DNA of 64,000 nt, taken from the NCBI GenBank assembly GCA_009838915.1, contig VXQT01000025.1:1-64000 (forward strand), read 5' to 3'. Position 1 is the first letter of the stretch. Each line of letters starts with the position of its first letter. A program made the translations under genes and the position numbers. This document shows, piece after piece, positions 7,861-15,976 of this stretch. The notes beneath the pieces are model-generated. The model did no database searches and was not told the DNA's origin. It saw only the letters and a program-made list of their open reading frames with translations. The DNA is from Chloroflexota bacterium (GTDB taxonomy: Bacteria > Chloroflexota > Dehalococcoidia > Bin125).

Positions 7861-8946
7861 ATGGCTGCACCAGACAACAAGAAACCGACCGCATTCGTCA
7901 TCATGCCCTTTACACCCGATCTTCAATCGGTGTTCGACAGCTTCTATCGCAAGACTCTCGAGGCCAACGGCATGGCCGTCCAACGAGCCGACAACAGCCA
8001 GAACTCTCAGGCCATCACGAAGGACATTGTGCTCTCGATAAGGGGCAGCGACTTGATCATCGCCGATCTAACGGATGCGAATGCCAATGTCTATTACGAG
8101 CTTGGGCTAGCTCACGCCATGAACAAGCCGGTAATCATGTTGGCCCAGGACGTCGACGACCTCAAGTTTGACCTAAGAGCCTATCGATGTCTCATCTACT
8201 CTACGCACTTCGAAGACATGGACGAAGCCCGCCAAGCGCTGTCTGAGCGGATTGCCTCCTTCCTCAACGGGTCACTACAATTCGGGTCACCTGTCAGTGA
8301 TGCACTTTCCACACCAGTAAACGTTCCGCCACGTCAAGTTGAATTGCCAGTTGGAGAGACGCCAGACGACGACGAACTTGGATCCGTCGACTACGCCATT
8401 CGGCTGGAAGAAGGTACAACCGCATTGGCATCTAGCATTGCGCGCTTCGGCGAGGAAACGAAGTCGTTTACAGGCGAGCTGCAGATGGCCAGCGCAGAGA
8501 TGCAAGAGAAAATGGCGCAACCTCAACAGATTTCCAACAGAGAACGTCGTCGAGTCTTTCGGTCGCTGGCTGAGAAGATGGAGGATTACGCCGGTTTCTT
8601 GGCGAGAGAAAACACTTGTTATGCTCAGGGCCTGGATCAAACTGAGTCAGCCCTTGACGGTCTGTTGAACGGTAGTGAAGCCTTGTCAGGTTCCGATTCC
8701 GCAGAAGTAAAACGACTCAGGGATGTACTGGCGGAAACAGAGAGATCGACCGTGGAGTTTGAGCAATCCATCAGTGGTGCTGCCGATTCAACGGAGGCGA
8801 TGCCTAGGGTTGAGAGGACTTTGAATCGCGCAAGAAATGAGACAGTTCGCCAACTGCACACCCTTGCTGAGTTTGCGAGTCGAACGGCGTCAGTGCTTGC
8901 CCGAGCTAGAAGAACTCTTGATGCGCGTCTTGAATCCGCACCTTAG
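7861..8946 (+). CDS. Nucleoside deoxyribosyltransferase/TIR-like fold protein with helical C-terminus
   Basis: 361 residues. Residues 10-130 carry the pattern 'AFVIMPF...DLIIADLTDANANVYYELGLAHAMNKPVIML...DLRAYRCLIY', typical of the nucleoside 2-deoxyribosyltransferase-like/TIR-like superfamily whose members bind or cleave nucleotides. The rest is polar and probably alpha-helical or coiled coil ('RFGEETKSFTGELQMASAEMQEKM', 'LRDVLAETERSTVEFEQS'), without membrane segments. Base composition is clearly less GC-rich than the flanks. A role in stress or phage defence is possible because this fold occurs in several defence effectors, but nothing here proves it. AGAGG precedes the start. Confidence 0.65.
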   Translation: MAAPDNKKPTAFVIMPFTPDLQSVFDSFYRKTLEANGMAVQRADNSQNSQAITKDIVLSIRGSDLIIADLTDANANVYYELGLAHAMNKPVIMLAQDVDDLKFDLRAYRCLIYSTHFEDMDEARQALSERIASFLNGSLQFGSPVSDALSTPVNVPPRQVELPVGETPDDDELGSVDYAIRLEEGTTALASSIARFGEETKSFTGELQMASAEMQEKMAQPQQISNRERRRVFRSLAEKMEDYAGFLARENTCYAQGLDQTESALDGLLNGSEALSGSDSAEVKRLRDVLAETERSTVEFEQSISGAADSTEAMPRVERTLNRARNETVRQLHTLAEFASRTASVLARARRTLDARLESAP

Positions 8947-8979
8947 GGAGTTTCGAAGTCGCCTAGGAAGAGGATTAGA

Positions 8980-9297
8980 TCATTCGAGACTCACCGCGCC
9001 AACCCCGAGAACTTGTTCACCGCTCCCACTCCCGATCCCTGTGCCAGCACCATTGATTCCCATTAGCTGAGCCACTTCTTCAGCACCTGGCAGCCGCTGT
9101 GGCAGTAGCTTCGGACTTAGAGACAGGATGTCTCGTTAGTCGGCGTTGTCTATGACCCAGACAGTAATCATGTCTCCGCTTTGGGTGACGCTGACTTGAC
9201 CAAGCAACACAGGCTGCCTCGCTTTGAAGTGGTCCTGAAGTTCATCGCGCTTGACGCCACGCAGGTCCTCTCTGAGCAAATCGTCTCTTGGGTTGAC
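8980..9297 (-). pseudogene. Decayed small ORF in the accessory patch
   Basis: Reading the minus strand gives one frame that looks protein-like on both sides of a TAA at 9136-9138: 'LRGVKRDELQDHFKARQPVLLGQVSV...MITVWVIDNAD' then 'RDILSLSPKLLPQRLPGAEEVAQLMGINGAGTGIGSG'. It is bounded by TGA codons. I do not recognise the family. It may be the remains of a gene, or chance open frame in a lower-GC region. This fills most of the 400-base gap between the genes at 7861 and 9357; the rest shows nothing. Confidence 0.25.
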
Positions 9298-9356
9298 TCA
9301 CCCATCCTTAGTGATGTCTAGTCAGGCAGCCATCAACTGGCCGCACGATCTCGCAA

Positions 9357-9920
9357 CTAGCAGGGTAAGTGCTTCCAGCTCCTGCGCAGGACAATTCGGT
9401 TGACGCTGCTTGGACTAACTCCGTAGAGGCAAGCCAGTTGCTTTTGGTTGAAGCGTCCCTCGGAGTGCAGCCGCCTGATTTCGCACACCTGCTGTTCATT
9501 CAGTCTTGCGGTATGGATCTCGCCGCCCTTCTGGTATCTCTCTTTGGCCATCTTGTCTTTGTGGTTCGACACTGTCGTTCCAGGGGCAAGGTGGTCAGGG
9601 TTTGCGCATCTGCGATTGTCGCAGAGATGCATGACCAATTCGGGCATCTTTGGACTGTCAACGTCGATTCCCAGTGCGACTGCCATCGCCCAGCGATGCG
9701 CGTAGCGGCGCCGGCCGTTTCGCATTCGCTGACAATAGCCATCTTTGGTTGTGCGGCCTTTGGCAGGTTTACAAGGCGAGGAGGGACGCTCACCTGGCTG
9801 CCAAGACTTCGGTCGCCATCGCCAGAGCAATCCTTGCACCGGCCTCTCCTTGTGGCTCGCGGCCGACGCGGCATCCCTGTGCCTCTCAGCAGCCTGGCGA
9901 AGCTCACTCACCTCGAACAC
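9357..9920 (-). CDS. HNH endonuclease with C-terminal HTH (homing/phage type)
   Basis: 187 residues. 'HRWAMAVALG...ELVMHLCDNRRCANPDHLAPGTTVSNHKDK' is the zinc-binding HNH_3 core found in phage and mobile endonucleases. The tail 'ARLNEQQVCEIRRLHSEGRFNQKQLACLYGVSPSSVNRIV' is a DNA-binding HTH typical of these enzymes. The GTG start at 9920 overlaps the last 17 bases of the preceding ketopantoate-reductase-like gene; a later GTG is possible. Base composition is lower in GC than the flanks, and with the adjacent orphan genes this suggests horizontal arrival. It probably nicks or cuts DNA. Confidence 0.78.
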   Translation of the reverse strand: MFEVSELRQAAERHRDAASAASHKERPVQGLLWRWRPKSWQPGERPSSPCKPAKGRTTKDGYCQRMRNGRRRYAHRWAMAVALGIDVDSPKMPELVMHLCDNRRCANPDHLAPGTTVSNHKDKMAKERYQKGGEIHTARLNEQQVCEIRRLHSEGRFNQKQLACLYGVSPSSVNRIVLRRSWKHLPC

Positions 9921-10863
9921 CCAGCTTCCCCACCAGAGTCGCCACCATGGCCATCATCGGGCAGGCCACTCCCAGTTCGCTCGCTCTCTGCACGGGTTGG
10001 CGGAAGATGGCGTCGAGTTCGAGGGGGCGGCCTTCGTTGTAGTCGATCACGGTGCTGGGGCGGTAGGCGCCCATGCCGAGGGTCTGGGTGAGGAACTGGT
10101 GGGCGATCCGGCCGCCGTCGATGCGGACGGACTCGCCGCGCGCTTCGAGGTCGGCGTTGCCGGCCGCGACGATCTCCATGATCAGCTCGTAGGCCGCGTC
10201 GTAGAGCGGCGGCTCGGTGATCACCTGGTCGACGCCGACGCCGCCGGCGATCACGCAGAGGCCGTTGAAGGGGATGTTCCAGCAGAGCTTCTCCCAGCGC
10301 GCCTTGAGCAGGCTCGGCTCGGGCCGAATCTCGACCTTGCTGCCTGCAAACAGGTCGACGCCGCGCTGCAGCTCGTCGGGGTCGTCGCCGTGGTGTCCGA
10401 GGTTGATCGCGCCGAACTCCATGTGCACGATCCGGCCGGGCTCGCCGCGGCTGACGCCGATGAATCCGAGCCCGCCGAAGAGCGACGTGCCGTCGGGCAG
10501 TTGCGCCGCGATCTCGTCGTCGACGGTGAGGCCGTTCATGATCGCGAGCACGCGCGTGTCGGCTGAGAGCAGCGGTCCGAGCAGCTTGGGGATGTCGGGG
10601 ATCGCGGTCGCTTTGAGTCCGACCAGGATCCAGTCGACGGGGCCGTGCGCGGCCAGTGCTTCGGGCGTGCGCTCGACGGTCGGGGCGTCGAGCGACAGGT
10701 CGCCGAGGTGGCTGGTCAGATTCAGCCCGCCGGACGTAACCGCGTCGTAGTCGCGGCGCATGAGGAAGCGGACGTCGTGCCCGACCTCGGCGAGTCGCAT
10801 GCCGAAGTAGCAGCCGATCGCGCCGGCGCCGACGACGGCGACTCGTTGCGGTTGTGGGTGCAA
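9904..10863 (-). CDS. Ketopantoate reductase-like oxidoreductase (PanE/ApbA family)
   Basis: About 319 residues. The Rossmann motif 'VAVVGAGAIGCYFGMRLAEVGHDVRFLMRR' binds NADP(H), and 'KARWEKLCWNIPFNGLCVIAGG' with its conserved Lys/Asn is typical of the PanE C-terminal domain. The classical reaction is 2-dehydropantoate to pantoate, but many paralogues act on other substrates; a second copy lies at 28138. The ORF track extends to 11175 through translated repeats; homology begins just after TTG 10863, which is preceded by AGAGGGGG from the adjoining repeat. Its 3' end overlaps the HNH gene. Confidence 0.83.
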   Translation of the reverse strand: MHPQPQRVAVVGAGAIGCYFGMRLAEVGHDVRFLMRRDYDAVTSGGLNLTSHLGDLSLDAPTVERTPEALAAHGPVDWILVGLKATAIPDIPKLLGPLLSADTRVLAIMNGLTVDDEIAAQLPDGTSLFGGLGFIGVSRGEPGRIVHMEFGAINLGHHGDDPDELQRGVDLFAGSKVEIRPEPSLLKARWEKLCWNIPFNGLCVIAGGVGVDQVITEPPLYDAAYELIMEIVAAGNADLEARGESVRIDGGRIAHQFLTQTLGMGAYRPSTVIDYNEGRPLELDAIFRQPVQRASELGVACPMMAMVATLVGKLGVRGE

Positions 10864-11003
10864 GGGGAGCCCCCTCTGCCTTCGGCATCTCCCCCCGCAG
10901 AGCGGGGGGAGAGGGTGTGTGTTCTGGCTCGTCTCCCCCCGCAGAGCGGGGGGAGAGAATGTGTGTGTTCTGGCACGTCTTCCTCCGCAGAGCGGGGGGA
11001 GAG
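10864..11003. repeat. Three tandem palindromic repeat units (type A)
   Basis: One full unit (CCCCCTCTGCCTTCGGCATCTCCCCCCGC-aga-GCGGGGGGAGAGGG) is followed by two shorter copies of TCCCCCCGC-aga-GCGGGGGGAGAG, about 45 bases apart and linked by GTGTGTTCTGGC-type spacers. They fill the gap between the two minus-strand genes. This is the only local amplification of the element in the window. Confidence 0.88.
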
Positions 11004-11014
11004 TGAGTGGCTGA

Positions 11015-12193
11015 CTAGTCCCCGGCGGCGGACTGGGCCTGGAGCGGCTCGACCATGCGGTCGATGCGGAAGAGGCCCAGGTTGTGCTCGGTGCGGCGGT
11101 GCATGCTGAGGTCGGCGAGCGCCTCGCCGATGGCCGGGGCGAACTTGAAGCCGTGGCCCGAGCAGGGGCTGGCAATGACGATGTTGGGCCGCTTGGGGTG
11201 GATGTCGATCAGGAAATGGTGGTCGGGCGTGTGCGTGTAGAGACATGTCTCTGCGCGCAACAACGTCCCCGAGACGTCGGGGAACGTGTTGGCGAGGAAC
11301 TCGCGCACGCGGCGCTCGTCTGTCTCGGTGATCTCTCGGCTGTAGCCCGACGGATCGACCGTCTCCAGCGGTTGGTGCAGTCCCAGCTTGAAGCCCTTGC
11401 CGACATTGGGGAATCCGTAACCCGTGTCAGTCTCGCTGCGCTGCCACATCCAGAAGGGGATCGCGCCCAGCTCGAAGTGAGCGGGATTGGCGCGCGCCTC
11501 GAACCAGTACATCACCTGGCGGGTGACGTTGAGCGGCAGGTTGAGCTTGCCCAGCAGTCCCGCGTTCCATGCGCCCGAGGTAACGACCATGCGCTCGGCC
11601 TCGTACGTGCCGCGCGCGGTCTGGATCCTGACCGGCGATTCGAGGTCGTCCATCTCGATCGGCAGCCAGCGATCGACCGGCTCGTCGAAGTGCAGGTCCG
11701 CGCCGTGCGCGGCGGCCTGGTCGAGCTGACCGTTGAGCGCGGTATCGATGTCCAGCATCCCGGCGCGTTGCTCCAGCACGCCAACGAGGTCGTCGGTGAC
11801 GTGGATGCCCGGGTAGCGTCGGCGCAGCTCGGCGGCGTCCATCTGCTCAACGGCGATGTCGTGCTCGCGTGCGCTGTCGACGACACCCTGGACGAGGTCG
11901 TTGCCTTCCGGTCCCAGCGAGAGCGCGCCAGTCTGCGTGAAGATCGGCTGTCCGACGAGATCGGACAGTTCGTCCCAGAGTTCGTAGGCGCGGCGGACGA
12001 AGGGCACATAGGACGGGCCCTCGGTGTAGGCCTCGCGGATGCCTCGGCTGTCGCCGTGGGTCGAGCCGAACAGGTGCGGCGGTCGGAAGCGGTCGAAGCC
12101 GATCACCCGCTGTCCGCGCCGAGCCAGGTGCCAGGCCGCGGCAGAACCCATCGCTCCGAGTCCGACAACGGCGACGTCATATCTCTCAGGCAT
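11015..12193 (-). CDS. Sarcosine oxidase-like FAD-dependent amine oxidase (MSOX/MTOX family)
   Basis: 392 residues. 'YDVAVVGLGAMGSAAAWHLARRGQRVIGFDRF' is the FAD-binding dinucleotide motif, and 'GSTHGDSRGIREAY' is diagnostic for monomeric sarcosine/N-methyltryptophan oxidases. 'ASPCSGHGFKFAPAIGE' holds the cysteine that covalently attaches FAD in that family. The expected reaction is oxidative demethylation of an N-methyl amino acid, giving formaldehyde and H2O2. GGAGG lies seven bases before the ATG. It is cytoplasmic, with no signal peptide. It is divergent from the ankyrin lipoprotein gene. Confidence 0.88.
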   Translation of the reverse strand: MPERYDVAVVGLGAMGSAAAWHLARRGQRVIGFDRFRPPHLFGSTHGDSRGIREAYTEGPSYVPFVRRAYELWDELSDLVGQPIFTQTGALSLGPEGNDLVQGVVDSAREHDIAVEQMDAAELRRRYPGIHVTDDLVGVLEQRAGMLDIDTALNGQLDQAAAHGADLHFDEPVDRWLPIEMDDLESPVRIQTARGTYEAERMVVTSGAWNAGLLGKLNLPLNVTRQVMYWFEARANPAHFELGAIPFWMWQRSETDTGYGFPNVGKGFKLGLHQPLETVDPSGYSREITETDERRVREFLANTFPDVSGTLLRAETCLYTHTPDHHFLIDIHPKRPNIVIASPCSGHGFKFAPAIGEALADLSMHRRTEHNLGLFRIDRMVEPLQAQSAAGD

Positions 12194-12276
12194 ACTCGCA
12201 CCCTCCTCATCGGTGTCGCCATGATATCCACCGCCTCCTGGCCAACTTCAGATCTCTGGCGTTCATGGTCCACGCA

Positions 12277-12282
12277 TAGACT
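12277..12282 (+). promoter_or_regulatory. -10 box placing transcription start at the ATG (leaderless)
   Basis: TAGACT followed by six bases and then the ATG of the ankyrin lipoprotein gene. Initiation about seven bases past a -10 box would begin at the A of the start codon, and no Shine-Dalgarno is seen. No convincing -35 box is visible. Confidence 0.5.
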
Positions 12283-12288
12283 TGCGCA

Positions 12289-13347
12289 ATGCGCGGGTTC
12301 GCAATCCTGACCGGACTGGTTGCTCTGGCGACAATCTTGGTGGCTTGCCGCGACGAAGTACCCACCGATGTACCCGAGCCGGAATCGGCCTCTCAGCCGC
12401 AGGCGGTCCAAGAGGCGAGGGACGTCGACGATTCGCTCTGTGTGTTGCTCGACCCGCTGGTTAACAGGGGCAGGGGACTGCGGGGAGTGAGCGCCTACAG
12501 CGCCGTGGCCGAGGCTATCGAGGAGGGAGCAGCCGTCAACGTGCGCTGCGCCGGCGGCGAGTCGCCGCTGCACTACGCAGCGGCCAGCCAGGGCGCGCCC
12601 GTGGTCGAGTTGCTGCTGGAACACGGCGCCGACGTGCATGCGGTCAACAGCGCTGGCGAGACGCCGTTGATTTATGGCGTTGTTCTCGTCGCCGGTCTCG
12701 ACACCAACAATTCCGTGCTGGAAGCACTGTTGGACGCCGGTGCGGATGTCAACGCCACGAAGGAGTTCGGACAATCCGCCTTGCACATCGCCGCATTGGC
12801 AGGCAGATCTAATGCGCTGGCAACCCTTCTGGCTTACGGGCCCGACTTGGGCTCGGTCGACAGCGGCGGCCGCACCGCCTTGCACTACGCCGCAATCCAA
12901 ACCGTAACCGCGGAGCCGGCGCGCCTACTGCTGGAAGCCGGCCTCGCTCCGAGTGCCACCGCGGCCGACGGCACGACTCCCCTGCACTTCGCTGCGGACT
13001 ATGGCAATGCAGAAGTCGCCCGTTTGCTGCTCCGGGCAGGCGCGGACGCGAATCCCATCAACGAAGTCGGCATGAGTCCGCTGCACTACGCGGCTCCCGA
13101 GGGCGGCGCGGCATTGATCCGTGTCCTCCTGGAACACGGCGCCGATCCGAATATCCGAGACACGGATGGTCGAACCGCATTGCATATCGCAGCCCGCCAG
13201 AACCCGCTGTCGGCGGTCGCGGAACTGTTGCTCGACGCCGGCGCCGACCCATCGGCGCTGGACAGGCATGGCAACACTGCCTGCGACGTGTTGAATCGCT
13301 ACCTCTCCGATCCTGAGACCCGAGAGCGCATCTGCGATCTCAGCTAG
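12289..13347 (+). CDS. Ankyrin-repeat lipoprotein
   Basis: 352 residues. 'MRGFAILTGLVALATILVAC' is a lipoprotein signal peptide with lipobox LVAC, predicting a lipid-anchored protein on the outer face of the cytoplasmic membrane. From about residue 65 it consists of roughly seven ankyrin repeats with the usual 'G.(S/T)PLHYAA..G...VVELLLEHGADVHAVNS' consensus, ending near residue 335. Ankyrin repeats mediate protein binding; the partner is unknown. The start has no Shine-Dalgarno but has a -10-like box six bases upstream. Its last eight bases overlap the convergent DinB-like gene. Confidence 0.88.
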   Translation: MRGFAILTGLVALATILVACRDEVPTDVPEPESASQPQAVQEARDVDDSLCVLLDPLVNRGRGLRGVSAYSAVAEAIEEGAAVNVRCAGGESPLHYAAASQGAPVVELLLEHGADVHAVNSAGETPLIYGVVLVAGLDTNNSVLEALLDAGADVNATKEFGQSALHIAALAGRSNALATLLAYGPDLGSVDSGGRTALHYAAIQTVTAEPARLLLEAGLAPSATAADGTTPLHFAADYGNAEVARLLLRAGADANPINEVGMSPLHYAAPEGGAALIRVLLEHGADPNIRDTDGRTALHIAARQNPLSAVAELLLDAGADPSALDRHGNTACDVLNRYLSDPETRERICDLS

Positions 13348-13786
13348 CCGCTGCAGAGCCGGCCTGCGATTTCATCTCCGATGCGACCTGCGACATTGAG
13401 TTGTGCTCCCAGTAGAGCACGTGCTCGACGTGTTCCCGGATTGACCACTCGTCGTTGGGGGCCTTGGCGTCCAGCAGGGCATCGTCCATGTGCAGGAGTT
13501 GGCCGACGAGCTCGGCGCGCTGGAAGATGAGGTCGCGGGTCAAGTGCGAGAGCGGCGACTCCTGCATCTGCTTCGCCGTGTATCGCGCGGTCGAGACGGC
13601 GCCGGCGTGCATCCGGTCGTGTTCGGCGTTGTGGACCAGCAGGCGTCGGACGCCGCCGTTCATCGCGCAGCCGTGGTCGGTTGGGAACGACAGGTCGTCG
13701 TCCGAGAGGCCGGAGAGCTGCTCAATCGTGTCGGTCAACTGGCGCAGCAGCTTGAGCGCGAGTTCGGTGGATTCGTTCATTGGCAT
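13340..13786 (-). CDS. DinB-like four-helix protein
   Basis: 148 residues. Helical sequence with the DinB/YfiT-like pattern: 'ALKLLRQLTDTIEQLSGLSDDDL', 'VRRLLVHNAEHDRMHAGAVSTAR' and 'WSIREHVEHVLYWEHNSM'. Histidines at HNAEHDRMH and EHVLYWEH are the expected metal ligands. Some family members are metal-dependent thiol S-transferases, but this one's substrate is unknown. GGAGGAG precedes the ATG at 13786. The gene is downstream of, and co-directional with, the epoxide hydrolase gene, from which a type B repeat separates it. Confidence 0.72.
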   Translation of the reverse strand: MPMNESTELALKLLRQLTDTIEQLSGLSDDDLSFPTDHGCAMNGGVRRLLVHNAEHDRMHAGAVSTARYTAKQMQESPLSHLTRDLIFQRAELVGQLLHMDDALLDAKAPNDEWSIREHVEHVLYWEHNSMSQVASEMKSQAGSAAAS

Positions 13787-13805
13787 AGTGGTCTCCTCCT
13801 CTGAT

Positions 13806-13842
13806 CCCCTCTCCCTTGAGGGAGAGGGCTAGGGTGAGGGTG
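13806..13842. repeat. Palindromic repeat (type B), overlapping the end of the epoxide hydrolase gene
   Basis: CCCCTCTCCC-ttga-GGGAGAGGG followed by CTAGGGTGAGGGTG. On the minus strand the tail encodes the last residues TPSP and the TAG stop of the hydrolase. A second copy lies at 35642. Confidence 0.85.
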
Positions 13843-14869
13843 TCCCGGCGAGGAACTCCAGCAGCGTCCGGTTGGTGAAGTCAGGCGCTTCCTCGGGGAA
13901 GAAGTGGCCGGCGCCGGGGACGCCGACGGCGGTCAGGTCGGGAAAGTACATCGAGAACTGGTCGAAGAACGGGTTGCCCGAGGGCGTGTCGGCGCTGATG
14001 TTCCCATCGGGCGCGAGGCGGGCATTGCCGTACATCCACAGCGCGGGCTTGTCGAAGCGCTTGTGCCGGTCCTCGGGGCCGTACTCCATGAACTCGCGGC
14101 CCCATGGGTGGTCGTTGAGTCCGCGCCGCCAGACTTCGCCGACTAACGCCGATGTCAACCGCTCGCATCGGTAGCCGCCATCGACGTTCGCATCCGGACG
14201 CATCCGGTGGAACGGCAGCGCGTGGCGGTAGTAGGAGATCGCAGCGGCGTGTGAGTCGGGGTCGGAGAAGGCCTGCTTGTAGACCTCGACATCCTCATCG
14301 GTGGCCCAGCGATTCTGCGTCAGCCGTCGTCCGGACACGTTCCAGGGCGAGGCGGGCCAGCCGGGCAGCTCGGGGTTGGACTGGCCGGTGAAGATCGTCT
14401 CGATGAACTGCTGGTGATACTCCGCGAAAAAGTGCTCGGGCAGCGGCCGCGCCTTGAACCAGAAGCCGTGGATCGCGGCCGGCGTCCACACGGTGCAGAG
14501 CGTGTCCATCAGCGCCGTCCGCGAGACGCGATCCTGGTAGTCGATTACGAGCTTGAATCCGATGATCCCGCCCCAGTCGTGTCCGACCACCGCCGCCTGC
14601 TCCACGTCGAAGTGGTCGAGCACGCCGACCATATCGGCCGCCAGGGTCGCCCTCGATACCGGTCCCGGCGGCTTGTCGGAGTCGCCAAAGCCTCGGGTGT
14701 CGGGAACGATCACCCGGTAGCCGGCGTCGACCAGCGCCGGAACCTGGTAGCGCCACTCATACGAGGTCTCGGGGAAGCCGTGGATCAGCAGAACGGGCGG
14801 CCCGTCGGACGGCCCGTCGGTGGTGACGCTGATCCGGATCCCGTTGGAATCGACGCGCTGGGTCTCCAT
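13829..14869 (-). CDS. Epoxide hydrolase-like alpha/beta hydrolase
   Basis: 346 residues. 'VLLIHGFPETSYEWRYQVPALVDAGYRVIVPDTRGFGDSDKP' carries the HGFP oxyanion motif. 'VVGHDWGG' has the nucleophilic Asp typical of soluble epoxide hydrolases and haloalkane dehalogenases, and 'GAGHFFPEEAPDF' supplies the catalytic His. The likely reaction is hydrolysis of an epoxide to a diol, although a related C-X hydrolysis is possible. The protein is cytoplasmic. The last codons and the stop come from a type B repeat, so the C-terminus may have been reshaped by insertion of that element. Confidence 0.87.
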   Translation of the reverse strand: METQRVDSNGIRISVTTDGPSDGPPVLLIHGFPETSYEWRYQVPALVDAGYRVIVPDTRGFGDSDKPPGPVSRATLAADMVGVLDHFDVEQAAVVGHDWGGIIGFKLVIDYQDRVSRTALMDTLCTVWTPAAIHGFWFKARPLPEHFFAEYHQQFIETIFTGQSNPELPGWPASPWNVSGRRLTQNRWATDEDVEVYKQAFSDPDSHAAAISYYRHALPFHRMRPDANVDGGYRCERLTSALVGEVWRRGLNDHPWGREFMEYGPEDRHKRFDKPALWMYGNARLAPDGNISADTPSGNPFFDQFSMYFPDLTAVGVPGAGHFFPEEAPDFTNRTLLEFLAGTPSP

Positions 14870-14943
14870 CGGCGGCTCCGATCGCTATATCGAGCAGGCT
14901 AGCGCGGGCAGTGACCGGGGTCGTCAGCGGCAAGACTCAGCGA

Positions 14944-15921
14944 TCAGTCGAAGGCCGGCAGGACCTCGTTGACGACGCGGTCGTAGGCCGACTGCTGGTC
15001 GTAGCCGACGAGGCGGAGCGTGATCGTGGTGGCGCCGGCGTCGATGTAGGACTGGATGCTTGCGATGCACTGCTCGGGCGTGCCCATCGCGACCCACAGA
15101 CCGAGCATCTCGTCGGAGTACTCGGTGTTGTAGTAGGCCTCGAGGTAGCGGCGCGATTCGGCCAGCGCGGCGTCGCGATCGTCGTTGACGTTGATGTTGT
15201 AGTAGATGCAGACCTCGAAATCATCGGGCAACTCGCGGCCTTCCTCGTCCGCGTAGCGGCGGATGTCGGCCATGTACTCCTCGACGATCGCGGGCGGCTG
15301 GAAGGTGGTCATCCAGCCGTCGCCCAGGCGCGCGGTGCGGCGCAGGCCGGCCTCGCGGTTGCGCTTGAGGTCGGGACGTGGATTGGACGTGACCCAGATC
15401 GGGATTGGACGCTGGACCGAGCGCGGTTCGATCGTGACGTTGTCGAAGTCGTTGTACTCGCCGTGGTACGAGACGTTCTCTTCGGATGTGAGCAGGCGCA
15501 TGACCTCGATCGCTTCCTCCATCCGCTTCATCCGCGACTCGGGCGCGACGCAGAAGGCGTCGAACTCGTGCAGCATGTCGCCGCCGCCGGGCGCGGCCTG
15601 TCCCATGCAGGCGGCGAAGATGGCGCGGCCGTTGGACATGAAGTCGAGCGAGGCATACTGGTAGGCGAGCAGCAGCGCGTCGCGCAGCGGGGTCGAGGCG
15701 AAGCAGGCGGGCCCGATGCGGACGCGGTCGGTCACGACAGCGAGCGCCGACATCAGGTTGAGCGCGTCCAGCCGAGGCTTGGCCAGGATCGAGTCGCCGA
15801 CCCAGATCGAGTCCCAGCGCTCGTCGGCGTCGGCGCGCTGCGCGAGGGCGATCATGTCGTCGAGTGTCGATGCCCCGGTGACGACGCCGCGGTTGGAGAG
15901 TGTGAGTCCAAAGTTGACCAT
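14944..15921 (-). CDS. LLM-class flavin-dependent oxidoreductase
   Basis: 325 residues of the bacterial luciferase-like TIM-barrel family, which uses FMN or F420. Family features are 'RWDSIWVGDSILAKPRLDALNLMSALAVVTDRVRIGPACF', 'MEEAIEVMRLLTSEENVSYHGEYNDFDNVTIEP', 'PIPIWVTSNPR' and 'LGDGWMT'. It probably oxygenates or dehydrogenates a small organic substrate; which one cannot be told. The ORF track starts at 16209 over the neighbouring gene, but 'MVNFGLTLSNRGVVTG' at 15921 aligns exactly with the start of the paralogue at 16936. The two genes form a tandem pair. Confidence 0.9.
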   Translation of the reverse strand: MVNFGLTLSNRGVVTGASTLDDMIALAQRADADERWDSIWVGDSILAKPRLDALNLMSALAVVTDRVRIGPACFASTPLRDALLLAYQYASLDFMSNGRAIFAACMGQAAPGGGDMLHEFDAFCVAPESRMKRMEEAIEVMRLLTSEENVSYHGEYNDFDNVTIEPRSVQRPIPIWVTSNPRPDLKRNREAGLRRTARLGDGWMTTFQPPAIVEEYMADIRRYADEEGRELPDDFEVCIYYNINVNDDRDAALAESRRYLEAYYNTEYSDEMLGLWVAMGTPEQCIASIQSYIDAGATTITLRLVGYDQQSAYDRVVNEVLPAFD

Positions 15922-15976
15922 GGCAGAACTCCCGTCATGCAGAGGCAGGGTAAGGAACTGAGGATGGAGCCTGCGT

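Noticed and set aside
10864-11003. Three evenly spaced palindromes resembling a small CRISPR array
   Set aside because: The spacers are similar to each other (GTGTGTTCTGGC-type), the units are self-complementary over most of their length and the same element occurs singly elsewhere. No cas genes are present.
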